Assembly (NCBI GenBank): GCA_945831575.1 | Contig: CAMACX010000010.1 | Coordinates: forward strand, 1 to 64,000 | DNA from: an uncultured Mediterranea sp. | GTDB lineage: Bacteria > Bacteroidota > Bacteroidia > Bacteroidales > Bacteroidaceae | DNA: 64,000 nucleotides | Direction of reading: 5' to 3' | Notes under the pieces: generated by a model | The model's input: only the letters and a program-made list of their open reading frames with translations | The model's database searches: none | What the model was told of the DNA's origin: nothing | Position numbers and translations under genes: made by a program | Shown here: positions 43,361-51,884 of the stretch, in pieces | Layout of the letters: each line of letters begins with the position of its first letter | Position numbering within the stretch: the first letter of the stretch is position 1

Positions 43361-43408
43361 TCGTGCGAAAGATAGCATAACCATAGAAATAACTAAAAAA
43401 CAAACGAT

Positions 43409-44869
43409 ATGAAGAAGCTTTTAATGACTCTTTTGGCCGCATGTGCCTTGCCGATGATGCTGATGGCTCAGACGGCAGACGATGACCTCTACTACATTCC
43501 CTCCAAGAAGAAGGTAGAGAAGAAGGAAAGCCCTGTGCGCGTGGAGACTTCAGCTCCGGTGCGCGTGGAGACTTCGGGGCCTGTGCGCGTGGAGACTCCC
43601 ACAACGGTGGTCACCTCGACGCAGTCTCCGGCAGTGGTGGTGCGCGACAAGAAGAAGCGTACGCGCGATGTGGATGCCTACAACCGGCGCTACGACTCCA
43701 GCGACTACACCTTCTCCAGTGACAACGACACGCTCTACATTGATGAGCGTTCCGACAACGACCTCCGTGGTGAGTGGGTGAACGGATTTGACGGCTCGGT
43801 CGATGACTACGAGTATGCCACGCGCATCATCCGCTTCCGCAACCCGCGTTACGCCATCTCGGTGAGCAGCCCGATGTACTTCGACGTCGTCTATGGACTC
43901 AACTCCTGGGAGTGGAACGTCTATACGGACGGACTCTATGCCTACGCTTTCCCCACCTTCTCCAACCGGCTCTGGTGGGACTGGCGCTTCAACTCCTACG
44001 GTTGGGGATGGTATTCGCCTTACTACAGCTGGGGCTGGCACGACCCCTTCTTCAGCTGGAGCTGGCACTCGGGCTGGTACGGCTATGACTACTGGCATGG
44101 CTGGTATGGTCCGCACTACGCTTACCATCATCACCATCACTATCCGCATCCGGGCTGGGGACCGGCATGGGCTCCTGCACGCCCGTGGGGTGGTGCCTAT
44201 ACAGCCCGTCCTTCGGTAGGCTCGCGCTTCTCGGCCTCCTCGCGTGCCAATGGCTACCGTCCCGGTATGGCTGCCCGCCGCTCCGTGACCCGCACCGCTG
44301 GTACACAGACCACGCGCCGCGTGACGACCGGCTCGTCCACCCGTCAGACCAGCACGAGCACCCGCTCGCAGGGCAGCTCCTCTACGCGCCGTGTCGTGGG
44401 TACCCGTCAGGTGGAGTCGTCCAACCGCAACGGGGTCACCACCCGCACGGGCAACGCCTCTTCCAGTCGCCGTCAGACCTACACTCGTCCGAGCAGTACC
44501 CGCGTCACGGGAGCTACCGAGACCCAGCAGAGCGGATCGGTACGTCGCTCCTCGGCAGCAGGTTCTTCAACTCGCGCTACGGGCAGTACGGTAAGAAGTG
44601 GTGCCACTGGCAGCTCCACGCGGAGCTCAGCCACAGGCAGTCAGTCGCGTGCCACCTACAACCGTGGTTCAAGCACCTCTCCCCAGCGCCGTGAGCAGGG
44701 CACGGCAGCCACACGCTCTTCGCAGAGCAGCACGTCGAGCCGTAGCTACAACAGTGGTAGCTCCACGCGCAGCAGTGGCAGCAGCTTCAGCTCAGGCAGT
44801 TCCACTCGCAGCAGTGGTGGGGGTGCGGTCCGTTCATCAGGTGGCGGTGGTGGCAGCCGCAGACGGTGA
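43409..44869 (+). CDS. Exported W/Y/H-rich protein with Ser/Arg/Thr-rich tail
   Basis: A 486-aa exported protein (signal peptide [18 protein letters not shown]). Near the N-terminus an 8-residue unit PVRVETS(A/G) is repeated three times. A middle domain contains [25 protein letters not shown] and then a region extraordinarily rich in Trp, Tyr, Gly and His ([17 protein letters not shown], then [12 protein letters not shown]). The final about 200 residues are low-complexity Ser/Arg/Thr ([16 protein letters not shown]), presumably disordered and basic. I recognise the type as a Bacteroidales envelope protein but know no function. Start choice is clear from the signal peptide. Confidence 0.75.
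   Translation: MKKLLMTLLAACALPMMLMAQTADDDLYYIPSKKKVEKKESPVRVETSAPVRVETSGPVRVETPTTVVTSTQSPAVVVRDKKKRTRDVDAYNRRYDSSDYTFSSDNDTLYIDERSDNDLRGEWVNGFDGSVDDYEYATRIIRFRNPRYAISVSSPMYFDVVYGLNSWEWNVYTDGLYAYAFPTFSNRLWWDWRFNSYGWGWYSPYYSWGWHDPFFSWSWHSGWYGYDYWHGWYGPHYAYHHHHHYPHPGWGPAWAPARPWGGAYTARPSVGSRFSASSRANGYRPGMAARRSVTRTAGTQTTRRVTTGSSTRQTSTSTRSQGSSSTRRVVGTRQVESSNRNGVTTRTGNASSSRRQTYTRPSSTRVTGATETQQSGSVRRSSAAGSSTRATGSTVRSGATGSSTRSSATGSQSRATYNRGSSTSPQRREQGTAATRSSQSSTSSRSYNSGSSTRSSGSSFSSGSSTRSSGGGAVRSSGGGGGSRRR
43532..43603 (+). repeat. Three tandem 24-bp coding units
   Basis: Each unit contains GTGCGCGTGGAGACT and encodes PVRVETSx; units start at 43532, 43556 and 43580, with a few base changes. Confidence 0.85.
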
Positions 44870-44872
44870 TAA

Positions 44873-44911
44873 TTAGTGATTAGAGATTAGGGTTTAGTGA
44901 TTAGTGATTAG
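44873..44911 (+). repeat. TTAGTGA heptamer array 1
   Basis: Five and a half 7-bp units (TTAGTGA, TTAGAGA, TTAGGGT, TTAGTGA, TTAGTGA, TTAG) directly after a stop codon and 21 bp before the outer-membrane protein gene's start. It places stop codons in all plus-strand frames. Confidence 0.85.
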
Positions 44912-44931
44912 AACTAAAAACAATGTATGAT

Positions 44932-46494
44932 ATGAAGAAATTAATTTTTGCTCTGACGCTTTCCCTCGGTGTGATTGGGGCTGGAGCACAAACGGTATAT
45001 GATGCCATGAGCATCGCACAGAAGGACTTGAATGGTACGGCCCGCTTCGTGGGTATGGGTGGTGCTATGGGTGCCCTGGGTGGGGATATCACCACCATGG
45101 GAACCAACCCAGCCGGTATCGGTATCTATCGCAGTAACGATGTCTCCTTCACCATCGGTTACAACATGTACGGCACGCAGAGCAACTTCGATGGCAACAG
45201 CTTCGACAGCAACAAGTGCCGCTGGACGTTTGATCATGCCGGAATTGTCTATGCCATGAAGATTGGCAATCAGACCCCCCTGCGCTACGTCAACTTCGGC
45301 TTCGGCTACACCAAGAGTAAGTCGCTCTACCGCAATTTCACCATGAATGGCCTGATGGGTGCGCTGAACAATGACACCTATATCTCTCAGGTGCGCACCA
45401 TGGCGCAGCAGGCTCAGGAGAACGATGCCTATATCCGTACCGATTTTGATTCACCCCGTATCTGGGAGGACTATAATGCCGGTTGGCTGGGCGTGATGGG
45501 TGTGAAGGGTGCGCTGCTCGACGGTGACCTCAATGCCGTGGTGCCCGATGAGGTGGATGCCTTCTTCCAGAGCCGCGAACGCGGTGGCGTCGATCAATAC
45601 AACTTCAATATGGCATTCAACTTCAATGACCGCTTCTATCTTGGTGCGGCCATTGGAGCTTACGATGTGGATTACAAGAAGTACGCGCTTTACGATGAGG
45701 ATTATGGCAACGGTGAAGGCTACACGCTGGAGAGTTTCAACCGGATCTATGGCTCTGGTTTCGACGTGAAGCTGGGTATGATTGCCCGTCCTTTCGAGGA
45801 TTCACCTCTACGCATCGGATTGGCGGTACATACCCCTACCTGGTATCAACTGACCTACGAGACGGGTGCTGAACTCACCTCGGATGTATTCCTGGACAAT
45901 AATTCTGATGCTTCACGTCTCTCAGCCAGTACTTTCAGTGATTTGGGCGGTCCGATGGTGCGTGACTTCAAGCTGCAGACCCCTTGGGTGTTCAATGCTT
46001 CGCTGGGATATACCGTAGGCTCCATGTTGGCGTTGGGTGCCGAGTATGAGTATGAGGATTACTCTTCGATGAAGTTTAAGTACCCCGAAGGGGACGAGAT
46101 GGCTTGGGAAACGGGTGAGGCTGACCTCTGCCTGAAGGCTACACACACCCTGCGTCTCGGTATGGAGATGAAGCCCACCTCGCAATTTGCCCTGCGCGCT
46201 GGTTACAACTTCACCTCAGCGGCCTTCAACGACGATGCTGTCAAGGCACTTCCTGTCAACAGCATCAACACCGATACCGAGTTCAACAACACCAAGCAGC
46301 TCCAGACGGCTACCATCGGCCTGGGTTACCGCAGTAACATGTTCTATGCCGACTTGGCTTTCAAGTACAGCTGGCAGAAGTCCGACTTCTATCCTTTCTA
46401 CAACGAAGTAGGTAACGAGATAGTCACCTCCATGCCCACCAAGGTCGATAACAGCCGCACTCAGGTGCTCTTCACTCTGGGTATGAGATTCTGA
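44932..46494 (+). CDS. OMPP1/FadL-family-like outer-membrane protein
   Basis: About 520 aa from Met at 44932 (MKKLIFALTLSLGVIGAGAQ), the fourth codon of the ORF; the signal peptide is cut near GAQ. The mature start TVYDAMSIAQKDLNGTARFVGMGGAMGALGGDITTMGTNPAGIGIY matches Bacteroidales outer-membrane transport-type proteins (OMPP1/FadL/TodX-like, PorV-like N-terminus). Amphipathic strands continue to RTQVLFTLGMRF, a barrel-type end with terminal Phe. Long-chain hydrophobic compound uptake is the family role; the substrate is unknown. It follows the Ser/Arg-rich gene by about 60 bp containing the heptamer array. A terminator lies after it. Confidence 0.8.
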   Translation: MKKLIFALTLSLGVIGAGAQTVYDAMSIAQKDLNGTARFVGMGGAMGALGGDITTMGTNPAGIGIYRSNDVSFTIGYNMYGTQSNFDGNSFDSNKCRWTFDHAGIVYAMKIGNQTPLRYVNFGFGYTKSKSLYRNFTMNGLMGALNNDTYISQVRTMAQQAQENDAYIRTDFDSPRIWEDYNAGWLGVMGVKGALLDGDLNAVVPDEVDAFFQSRERGGVDQYNFNMAFNFNDRFYLGAAIGAYDVDYKKYALYDEDYGNGEGYTLESFNRIYGSGFDVKLGMIARPFEDSPLRIGLAVHTPTWYQLTYETGAELTSDVFLDNNSDASRLSASTFSDLGGPMVRDFKLQTPWVFNASLGYTVGSMLALGAEYEYEDYSSMKFKYPEGDEMAWETGEADLCLKATHTLRLGMEMKPTSQFALRAGYNFTSAAFNDDAVKALPVNSINTDTEFNNTKQLQTATIGLGYRSNMFYADLAFKYSWQKSDFYPFYNEVGNEIVTSMPTKVDNSRTQVLFTLGMRF

Positions 46495-46517
46495 TAGAGA
46501 CTTATTCATAGATACAT

Positions 46518-46564
46518 AGAGACTGCATCGCATAGATTACTTCTATGGTGCAGTCTCTTTTTTT
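46518..46564 (+). terminator. Terminator after the OMPP1-like gene
   Basis: AGAGACTGCA and TGCAGTCTCT arms with a 21-nt loop, followed by seven T residues. Confidence 0.88.
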
Positions 46565-46580
46565 GTTGAGCAAGTAGGCT

Positions 46581-47129
46581 CTAATAGAGCAGCAATCCTG
46601 CTACGCCGCAGGCCAGAATCATGCCGATGGGGTTGAGCTTGAAGCGACGGGTACCTACGAAGGTGACGAGGAAGAGCAGGCAACTTACAGTGAAGGTGTA
46701 GAGGTCGTCAGTGGGTGAACCAAAGTTCTCCTTGTTCATCAGCACCAGGGCGGCTGAGGCCAGCAGTCCCACTACGGCAGGGCGCAGTCCCTTGAAGACC
46801 GCCTCAACCAGCGGGTGCTTCTGGTACTTGAGGAAGAATTTGCTGATGGTGAGCATCAGAATGAAGGAGGGAAGCACGACGGCAAAGGTGCCCACGATGG
46901 AACCCCACACGCTGCCTGTGGCTGTGAAGCCCACATAGGTGGCTGAGTTGATGCCGATAGGGCCAGGCGTCATCTGGCTGACCGCCACAATGTCCGTAAA
47001 TTCCTGTGGCGTGAGCCACCCGTAGCGGGTCACCACCTCGCCCTGTATCATCGAAAGCATGGCGTAGCCACCGCCAAAACCAAACAATCCAATCTTGAAA
47101 AACGTATAGAATAACTGGAGGTAAAGCAT
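46581..47129 (-). CDS. Chromate transporter-family protein, chain 2
   Basis: A 182-aa inner-membrane protein with the conserved N-terminal CHR segment LFYTFFKIGLFGFGGGYAMLSMIQGEVV and VAVSQMTPGPIGINSATYVGF. It is one of two short-chain CHR proteins in tandem (each about 180 aa, half of a long-chain ChrA); such pairs usually work together. Five or six helices are predicted. Chromate or sulfate-like anion transport is the family's experimentally known substrate class, but here it is unproven. The upstream partner is 93 bp away across a heptamer array. Confidence 0.9.
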   Translation of the reverse strand: MLYLQLFYTFFKIGLFGFGGGYAMLSMIQGEVVTRYGWLTPQEFTDIVAVSQMTPGPIGINSATYVGFTATGSVWGSIVGTFAVVLPSFILMLTISKFFLKYQKHPLVEAVFKGLRPAVVGLLASAALVLMNKENFGSPTDDLYTFTVSCLLFLVTFVGTRRFKLNPIGMILACGVAGLLLY

Positions 47130-47135
47130 TTTTTT

Positions 47136-47168
47136 TTAGTGATTAGTGATTAGTGATTAGTGATTAGG
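47136..47168 (+). repeat. TTAGTGA heptamer array 2
   Basis: Four TTAGTGA units plus TTAGG, in the gap between the two CHR genes. It has the same unit as the array at 44873-44911, 2.2 kb away. Confidence 0.9.
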
Positions 47169-47222
47169 TTCCGCTCCTATACCTTGCAGCCCTGCTATTA
47201 CTTGTAGCTTGTAGCTATAAAA

Positions 47223-47774
47223 TTAATTTTTCGTTTTTAGTTTACCGTAGATGAACCCTCCTAGGCCGGCGGCTATGATAATCCAGATGGGGGAGAAGCC
47301 GAGCAACCAGATGAGCAAAGCGGAAATTACGGGAATCCATACCGTGGTACGGGTAATCTTGGCCGACTTGGCCATGCTGAATGTGGGGGCTGCAATCAAG
47401 GCCACTACGCCGGGACGGATGCCCTTGAAGATGCGCTCCACCACGGTATTGTCCTTGAACGTGTGGAAGAAGAGGGCGATGGAGAGGATGATCAGGAAGG
47501 AGGGGAGGATGGTACCGAAAGCGGTGACCAGACTGCCCCGCCAGCCGCGTAGGCGGTAGCCGATGAAGATGGAAATGTTCACGGCCAGGATGCCGGGCGA
47601 CGACTGCGCGATGGCCAGCAGATCGATAAAGTCCTCCTTAGCCAGCCAGTGGCGCTTAGTGACGATCTCGTTCTCTATCAAGGGAACCATGGCGTAGCCC
47701 CCTCCGAGAGTAAAGGCCCCCAATTTGAAGAAGATGGCAAACGATTGCCAGTAGATGTTATGTGTCAAGTTCAT
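47223..47774 (-). CDS. Chromate transporter-family protein, chain 1
   Basis: A 183-aa CHR-family inner-membrane protein: FFKLGAFTLGGGYAMVPLIENEIVT and LAIAQSSPGILAVNISIFIGY are the two conserved motifs. Its ATG overlaps the stop of the hybrid two-component gene by 4 bp (ATGA), so its translation depends on that gene. The two CHR chains are not equal: this one has LGGGYAMVPLIE, the other FGGGYAMLSMIQ, the usual asymmetric pair. See the finding on the sensor-transporter coupling. Confidence 0.9.
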   Translation of the reverse strand: MNLTHNIYWQSFAIFFKLGAFTLGGGYAMVPLIENEIVTKRHWLAKEDFIDLLAIAQSSPGILAVNISIFIGYRLRGWRGSLVTAFGTILPSFLIILSIALFFHTFKDNTVVERIFKGIRPGVVALIAAPTFSMAKSAKITRTTVWIPVISALLIWLLGFSPIWIIIAAGLGGFIYGKLKTKN

Positions 47775-50700
47775 TGCTTTTCTTGCGTTTTCGTTTCGTT
47801 GTTGATATGGGTTTGGGCATAGTGCGATGGGCTGCTGTGGTAGTAGCGCTTAAAGACTTCACGGAAGTATTTGGCATCGTTGAATCCTGTCAGTTCGGCT
47901 ATCTCGGTGATGGTGTGGCGTTGCTCCCGCAGCAGGCGGGCAGCCTCCTGGAGCCGGATGAGGCGCACATAGTCGGCTGGCGATTCGCCTGTCAAGGCCT
48001 TCAGTTTGTTATAGACGCTGGTGCGGCTCATGCAGAGCAGGGAGCAGAGGCGGTCGGTATTGAAGTCGGCATCGGCCATGTGCTCTACGGTGTAGCTTCT
48101 CACGGTCGTGATAAACTTCTCATCGAGCGGACTGGGAGCATTCGTGGGCGGCTTGTCGGTTTGGGATGGTACGCTACGCTCCTCACTGGTGTACCACTGC
48201 TTGAGTCGTTCGCGGTTGGCCAGTACGCTTGCTATCTTAGCCTTGAGTACGCCGAGGTGGAAGGGCTTGGTCAGGTAGTCATCGGCACCGCAGGCCAGCC
48301 CGCTAATCATCTCCTGTTCGTCGGCTAGGGCAGTCAGGAGGATGATGGGGATGTGTGATATGTTGAGGTCGTTCTTGATTCGCCGGCAGAGCGCATCACC
48401 GCGCAGCTCAGGCATCATGATGTCCGAGATGATGAGCTGTGGCAGCTTCTCCTTTATCTGCTGCAGCGCCTCGTTGCCGTCGGCACAGGAGGTGATGCGG
48501 TAGCTTTTTCCCAGTGTCTCGGTCAGGTAGTTGCGCAGTTCGTCATTGTCTTCTGCTATCAGCAGCAGGGGAATCTCTTCCTGATCGTGGTGCATGGAGT
48601 GCGGTGTATCTTGCAGGTGGCTTCCTGTTGCTATGGGAGTTGACTGTTGTATCTCAGAGCTGTCTGTCACTGTGCCTGTTGTAGTGGTCTGGATGGCTTT
48701 GCCGTAGGCCTGCTTTGACAAGGGGAAGGTGAGTTGCACGGTGGTGCCCTCTCCCTCCCTGCTGTTGAGTTGCAGCTTGCCTTTATGCAGCTTCACCAGT
48801 TTCTTCACCATGAGCAGGCCGATGCCGCTGCCCGTCACTTTGGCGTTGATGGCGTTGCTGGCCCGGAAGTGGGTACGGAAGAGCTTCCGTTGCTCGGCTG
48901 CGGGGATGCCGATGCCCGTGTCCGTTATGGTAACCATCCACTGCTTCTCCGTGGCGGTACACACTACCTCGATGCGTCCTCCTTCGGGGGTATATTTCAA
49001 GGCGTTTGAGAGGAGATTCTTCAGGATGGAGTCCATCTTCTCTTTATCTATCCATACGTTGCACTGCGCTGTTGGACAATCCAGCGTCAGGTGTTGATGG
49101 TGGCTTTCGGCGAAGGGACGGAATATCTCCAGTGTATCGGTGAGGTAGTTGCAGAGCGGGTAGCTGCTTACGCGCAGCTTTTCGCTGTAGGCATCCACGC
49201 GCTCAAAGCGAATCAGGTTGGTGGCGAGGTGGAGCAGGGCATTGACGTTGCGCAGGGCGGTCTGCATCCGGCGTTGGCCTGCTTCGCTGAGCGGCTCCTC
49301 TGCTTGCAGCTCTTCCAGCGGTGCCTTGATGAGGGTGAGCGGTGTACGGATGTCGTGGGCCGTGTTGATAAAGAACTGTATCTTCTCCCGGGAAATCTTC
49401 CTCTGCTTGCGCAGGTAGGCGTAGCGTAGGACCAGGCCGATGAGGGTCATGCCGAGCAGCAGGTAGAGCGCATAGGCCCATGGGGTGAGCCAGAAAGGTG
49501 GTTCGAGGATAATCTCCAGGCTACGTTCTTCGAGCACGACGCTGCGGTCCTCGTTGGAGATAGCCCGGATGCGGAGGGTGTAGCGCCCCGGAATGAGGTT
49601 GGTGATGCGGATGCGTCCGTTGCCATCGGGCTGTGTCCACTGGTTATAGAACCCCTCCAGCCGCCAGGAGTAGAGTACTTGCGAGGGGGCATCGTAGTTG
49701 ATGGAGGAGACCTTGAGGGAGAAAAAGTTCTGGTCGTGCTTGAGGCGCAGGGTGGGGGTGAGGTCCAGCTCATGGGTCAGCGGGGAATTGGCCTCGCCGC
49801 CGTTGACGTGCTGATAGAAGATTTCCAGGTCGCTGATGACCAGTTTGGAGGGTGAGGAGGGGGGCAGGGAGCGCTTGTGGTCGAACAGCAGCAATCCTTC
49901 GGTACCGCCCAGGACATAAGTGCCGTCACGGGTCAGGATGCCCGATGAGGCGTTGAAGTGGTCGGTGCTGAGACCCTGTTCGCGGGTCCAGTTGGTGAAC
50001 CGTCGGGTGGATGGGTCAAAGAGGGTGACTGCCCCTTCGGTGGCGAGCAGGAGCTGTTGGCCGTCATTGCAGATGAGGGTGTAGATGCTGTTGGAGATCA
50101 GGGCGCAGTTGTCGGTGTGGTAGTGGACCATCTCGCCGGTGGAGGGGGTGTAAATCAGCAGGCCGGCGCAGTTGGTGCCGATAAAGAGCTGCCCATCAGG
50201 ACTCTGGCAGAGGGAGTAGATGGAGCAAGAGGCCACAGGCAGTTTGATCTCCTGGATCTGATGGCTCCGCTTGTTGAGCAGGTAGAGGCCATGCGTCGTG
50301 CCCACCCAGAGCGACTCCTCATCGTGTTCAATCAGGATGGTGATACCGCTCAGCTCAGGGTAGAGTTGGATGGAGTGATGTTCCCTATCTACTGCCTTGA
50401 GGTTGTAGAGCCCACCCGACCAGATGATTCCCTCACGGTCCTTCAGGATGGTGCGGATGTATTTGTCGGGGCGTATGTCCAGTCCGCTGAAGCTGGAGGG
50501 GGTGAAGTTGCTTACCTCTCCCGTCTGCTTATGGATTTCAAAGAGTCCAGAACTGTAGCCTCCTACCCATACCACTCCAGGAGTCACTTCGCAGAGGGAG
50601 AGGAAGGTATGGCTGTTGACACCAGGTTGTGCCTTCTCTGCCCCTTCGCTGAGAAAGGTCCGCCAGGTTTGCCGTTTGCGGTTGTAGAGGCTTATCCCGT

Positions 50701-51790
50701 TGTTGGTTGCCATCCAGAGGTCGCCGTCACTGTCTTCGATGAGGCTGTTCACCTGGTCGTTGGTCAGTGACTGGTCGTTGCCGATGGCGTGTCTCAGCCA
50801 GGTGAACGGGGCCTGACGCAGGTCGCAGATGGTCACACCGATGGGGTAGTTGGCCAGCCAGAGCCGTTGCGATTCGTCGATGTAGAGGTCGAGGATGTTG
50901 TTGCCGTTCATGGCGTTGGGACTCTGGTAGTCGGCCTTCAGGAAGGGGGTACACCGGTTGTCACGGGTATCCAGCCGATAGACTCCGACACCGTCGGTGG
51001 CGATGAAGAGGGTGTGGTCATCCCAGGCGCGGATGCGGTTGATGCTGATATCCACCAGCTCCTTCTCGATGTGGCTCCACTGCCGGTTGTTCAGGTCATA
51101 GCAGTAGAGCCCCCTTTGATAGGTGCCAATGTAGAGCTTGTCGGCGGGTTGGTGGTAATAGAGCTCGTTGACCTGCAGCAGGGTGGGAGGTTCTGCCTCT
51201 ATAGAGACCTTCAGCAGTTGTTCTCCCTGCCACCGCAGCAGCTTCACGCCGCTCTCTGTGCCGGCAAAGAAGGTGGAGTCGGTGTAGGCAGCAAGGTGGG
51301 TGATCTCCTCCTGAAGCGGATTGACGTAGGATGTAACCCGACTGGTGGCGATATCGAAGCGGAAGATGGTGGAGCGGCTGCAGAGCCAGATGCGGTTGTT
51401 GGCATCGAAGCATCCGCAAGTGATGGGCGACACATTGCCCAGGGAGAACATCAGCTTGAAGCGGTCGCTGTCGGGGCAGTAGCGGAAGAGCGTGCCTCGT
51501 TGGCTCACTTCCCAGATGCCTCCCTGATTGTCGCGCTCCAGCCGGCTCATCTCCATGGTGTTGCTCACGATGTGCTGGCCGTCGTAGAGCTGGTAGTGCT
51601 TCACCTCCTTACCGTCGTAGCGGTCGATGCCGTCGTGGGTAAGCAGCCAGATGTATCCCTTGGTGTCCTTCTGTATGGAGAATACACGCCGGCTGCTCAG
51701 TCCCTCCTCTACGCTGAGGTAGCGGAAGGTCTGTGCCTGCCCTGTTAGGGCGAGGAACAGCAGGAGTAGGCTGGTCAGTATCTTCTTCAT
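47771..51790 (-). CDS. Hybrid two-component system sensor-regulator (HTCS)
   Basis: About 1,339 aa from Met at 51790 (MKKILTSLLLLFLALTGQAQ, signal peptide); the ORF opens 11 codons earlier. Architecture in order: periplasmic two-component-regulator propeller repeats (RYLSVEEGLSSRRVFSIQKDTKGYIW... and about a dozen D-x-x-G-x-l-W repeats), a Y_Y_Y domain (SINYDAPSQVLYSWRLEGF), one membrane helix (WAYALYLLLGMTLIGLVL), histidine kinase with the phospho-acceptor in AHDIRTPLTL (about residue 812), ATP-binding boxes NLLSNALKYT, DTGIGIP and GSGIGL, a receiver with phospho-Asp in ISDIMMPE (about 1123), and an AraC-type helix-turn-helix tail. HTCS proteins generally detect sugars and switch on polysaccharide loci, but no such locus is adjacent. 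The gene overlaps the transporter chain downstream by 4 bp. Confidence 0.95.
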   Translation of the reverse strand: MKKILTSLLLLFLALTGQAQTFRYLSVEEGLSSRRVFSIQKDTKGYIWLLTHDGIDRYDGKEVKHYQLYDGQHIVSNTMEMSRLERDNQGGIWEVSQRGTLFRYCPDSDRFKLMFSLGNVSPITCGCFDANNRIWLCSRSTIFRFDIATSRVTSYVNPLQEEITHLAAYTDSTFFAGTESGVKLLRWQGEQLLKVSIEAEPPTLLQVNELYYHQPADKLYIGTYQRGLYCYDLNNRQWSHIEKELVDISINRIRAWDDHTLFIATDGVGVYRLDTRDNRCTPFLKADYQSPNAMNGNNILDLYIDESQRLWLANYPIGVTICDLRQAPFTWLRHAIGNDQSLTNDQVNSLIEDSDGDLWMATNNGISLYNRKRQTWRTFLSEGAEKAQPGVNSHTFLSLCEVTPGVVWVGGYSSGLFEIHKQTGEVSNFTPSSFSGLDIRPDKYIRTILKDREGIIWSGGLYNLKAVDREHHSIQLYPELSGITILIEHDEESLWVGTTHGLYLLNKRSHQIQEIKLPVASCSIYSLCQSPDGQLFIGTNCAGLLIYTPSTGEMVHYHTDNCALISNSIYTLICNDGQQLLLATEGAVTLFDPSTRRFTNWTREQGLSTDHFNASSGILTRDGTYVLGGTEGLLLFDHKRSLPPSSPSKLVISDLEIFYQHVNGGEANSPLTHELDLTPTLRLKHDQNFFSLKVSSINYDAPSQVLYSWRLEGFYNQWTQPDGNGRIRITNLIPGRYTLRIRAISNEDRSVVLEERSLEIILEPPFWLTPWAYALYLLLGMTLIGLVLRYAYLRKQRKISREKIQFFINTAHDIRTPLTLIKAPLEELQAEEPLSEAGQRRMQTALRNVNALLHLATNLIRFERVDAYSEKLRVSSYPLCNYLTDTLEIFRPFAESHHQHLTLDCPTAQCNVWIDKEKMDSILKNLLSNALKYTPEGGRIEVVCTATEKQWMVTITDTGIGIPAAEQRKLFRTHFRASNAINAKVTGSGIGLLMVKKLVKLHKGKLQLNSREGEGTTVQLTFPLSKQAYGKAIQTTTTGTVTDSSEIQQSTPIATGSHLQDTPHSMHHDQEEIPLLLIAEDNDELRNYLTETLGKSYRITSCADGNEALQQIKEKLPQLIISDIMMPELRGDALCRRIKNDLNISHIPIILLTALADEQEMISGLACGADDYLTKPFHLGVLKAKIASVLANRERLKQWYTSEERSVPSQTDKPPTNAPSPLDEKFITTVRSYTVEHMADADFNTDRLCSLLCMSRTSVYNKLKALTGESPADYVRLIRLQEAARLLREQRHTITEIAELTGFNDAKYFREVFKRYYHSSPSHYAQTHINNETKTQEKQ

Positions 51791-51809
51791 ATGCATAAAT
51801 TTGACAACA

Positions 51810-51856
51810 GGGAGCAGCCGCAAGGGGCCCGCGTGTGGCCTCTGTCAGCTGCTCCC
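51810..51856 (-). terminator. Hairpin between purL and the HTCS gene
   Basis: GGGAGCAGC and GCTGCTCCC form a perfect 9-bp GC-rich stem with a long loop. It lies 28 bp after the purL stop on that strand and upstream of the HTCS start. No T-run follows, and I see no separate HTCS promoter, so it may be a leaky terminator or an RNA element of read-through transcripts. Confidence 0.5.
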
Positions 51857-51884
51857 TTGTGGAGTCCTATCTGATGGTTGAAGC

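Noticed and set aside
44873-44911. TTAGGG-like unit as a telomere repeat
   Set aside because: Only one of five units reads TTAGGGT; the array is a short intergenic heptamer repeat in a bacterial chromosome.
46581-47774. Naming the CHR pair as chromate resistance
   Set aside because: The family name does not prove chromate as substrate; other anions are possible and context gives no metal-resistance genes.
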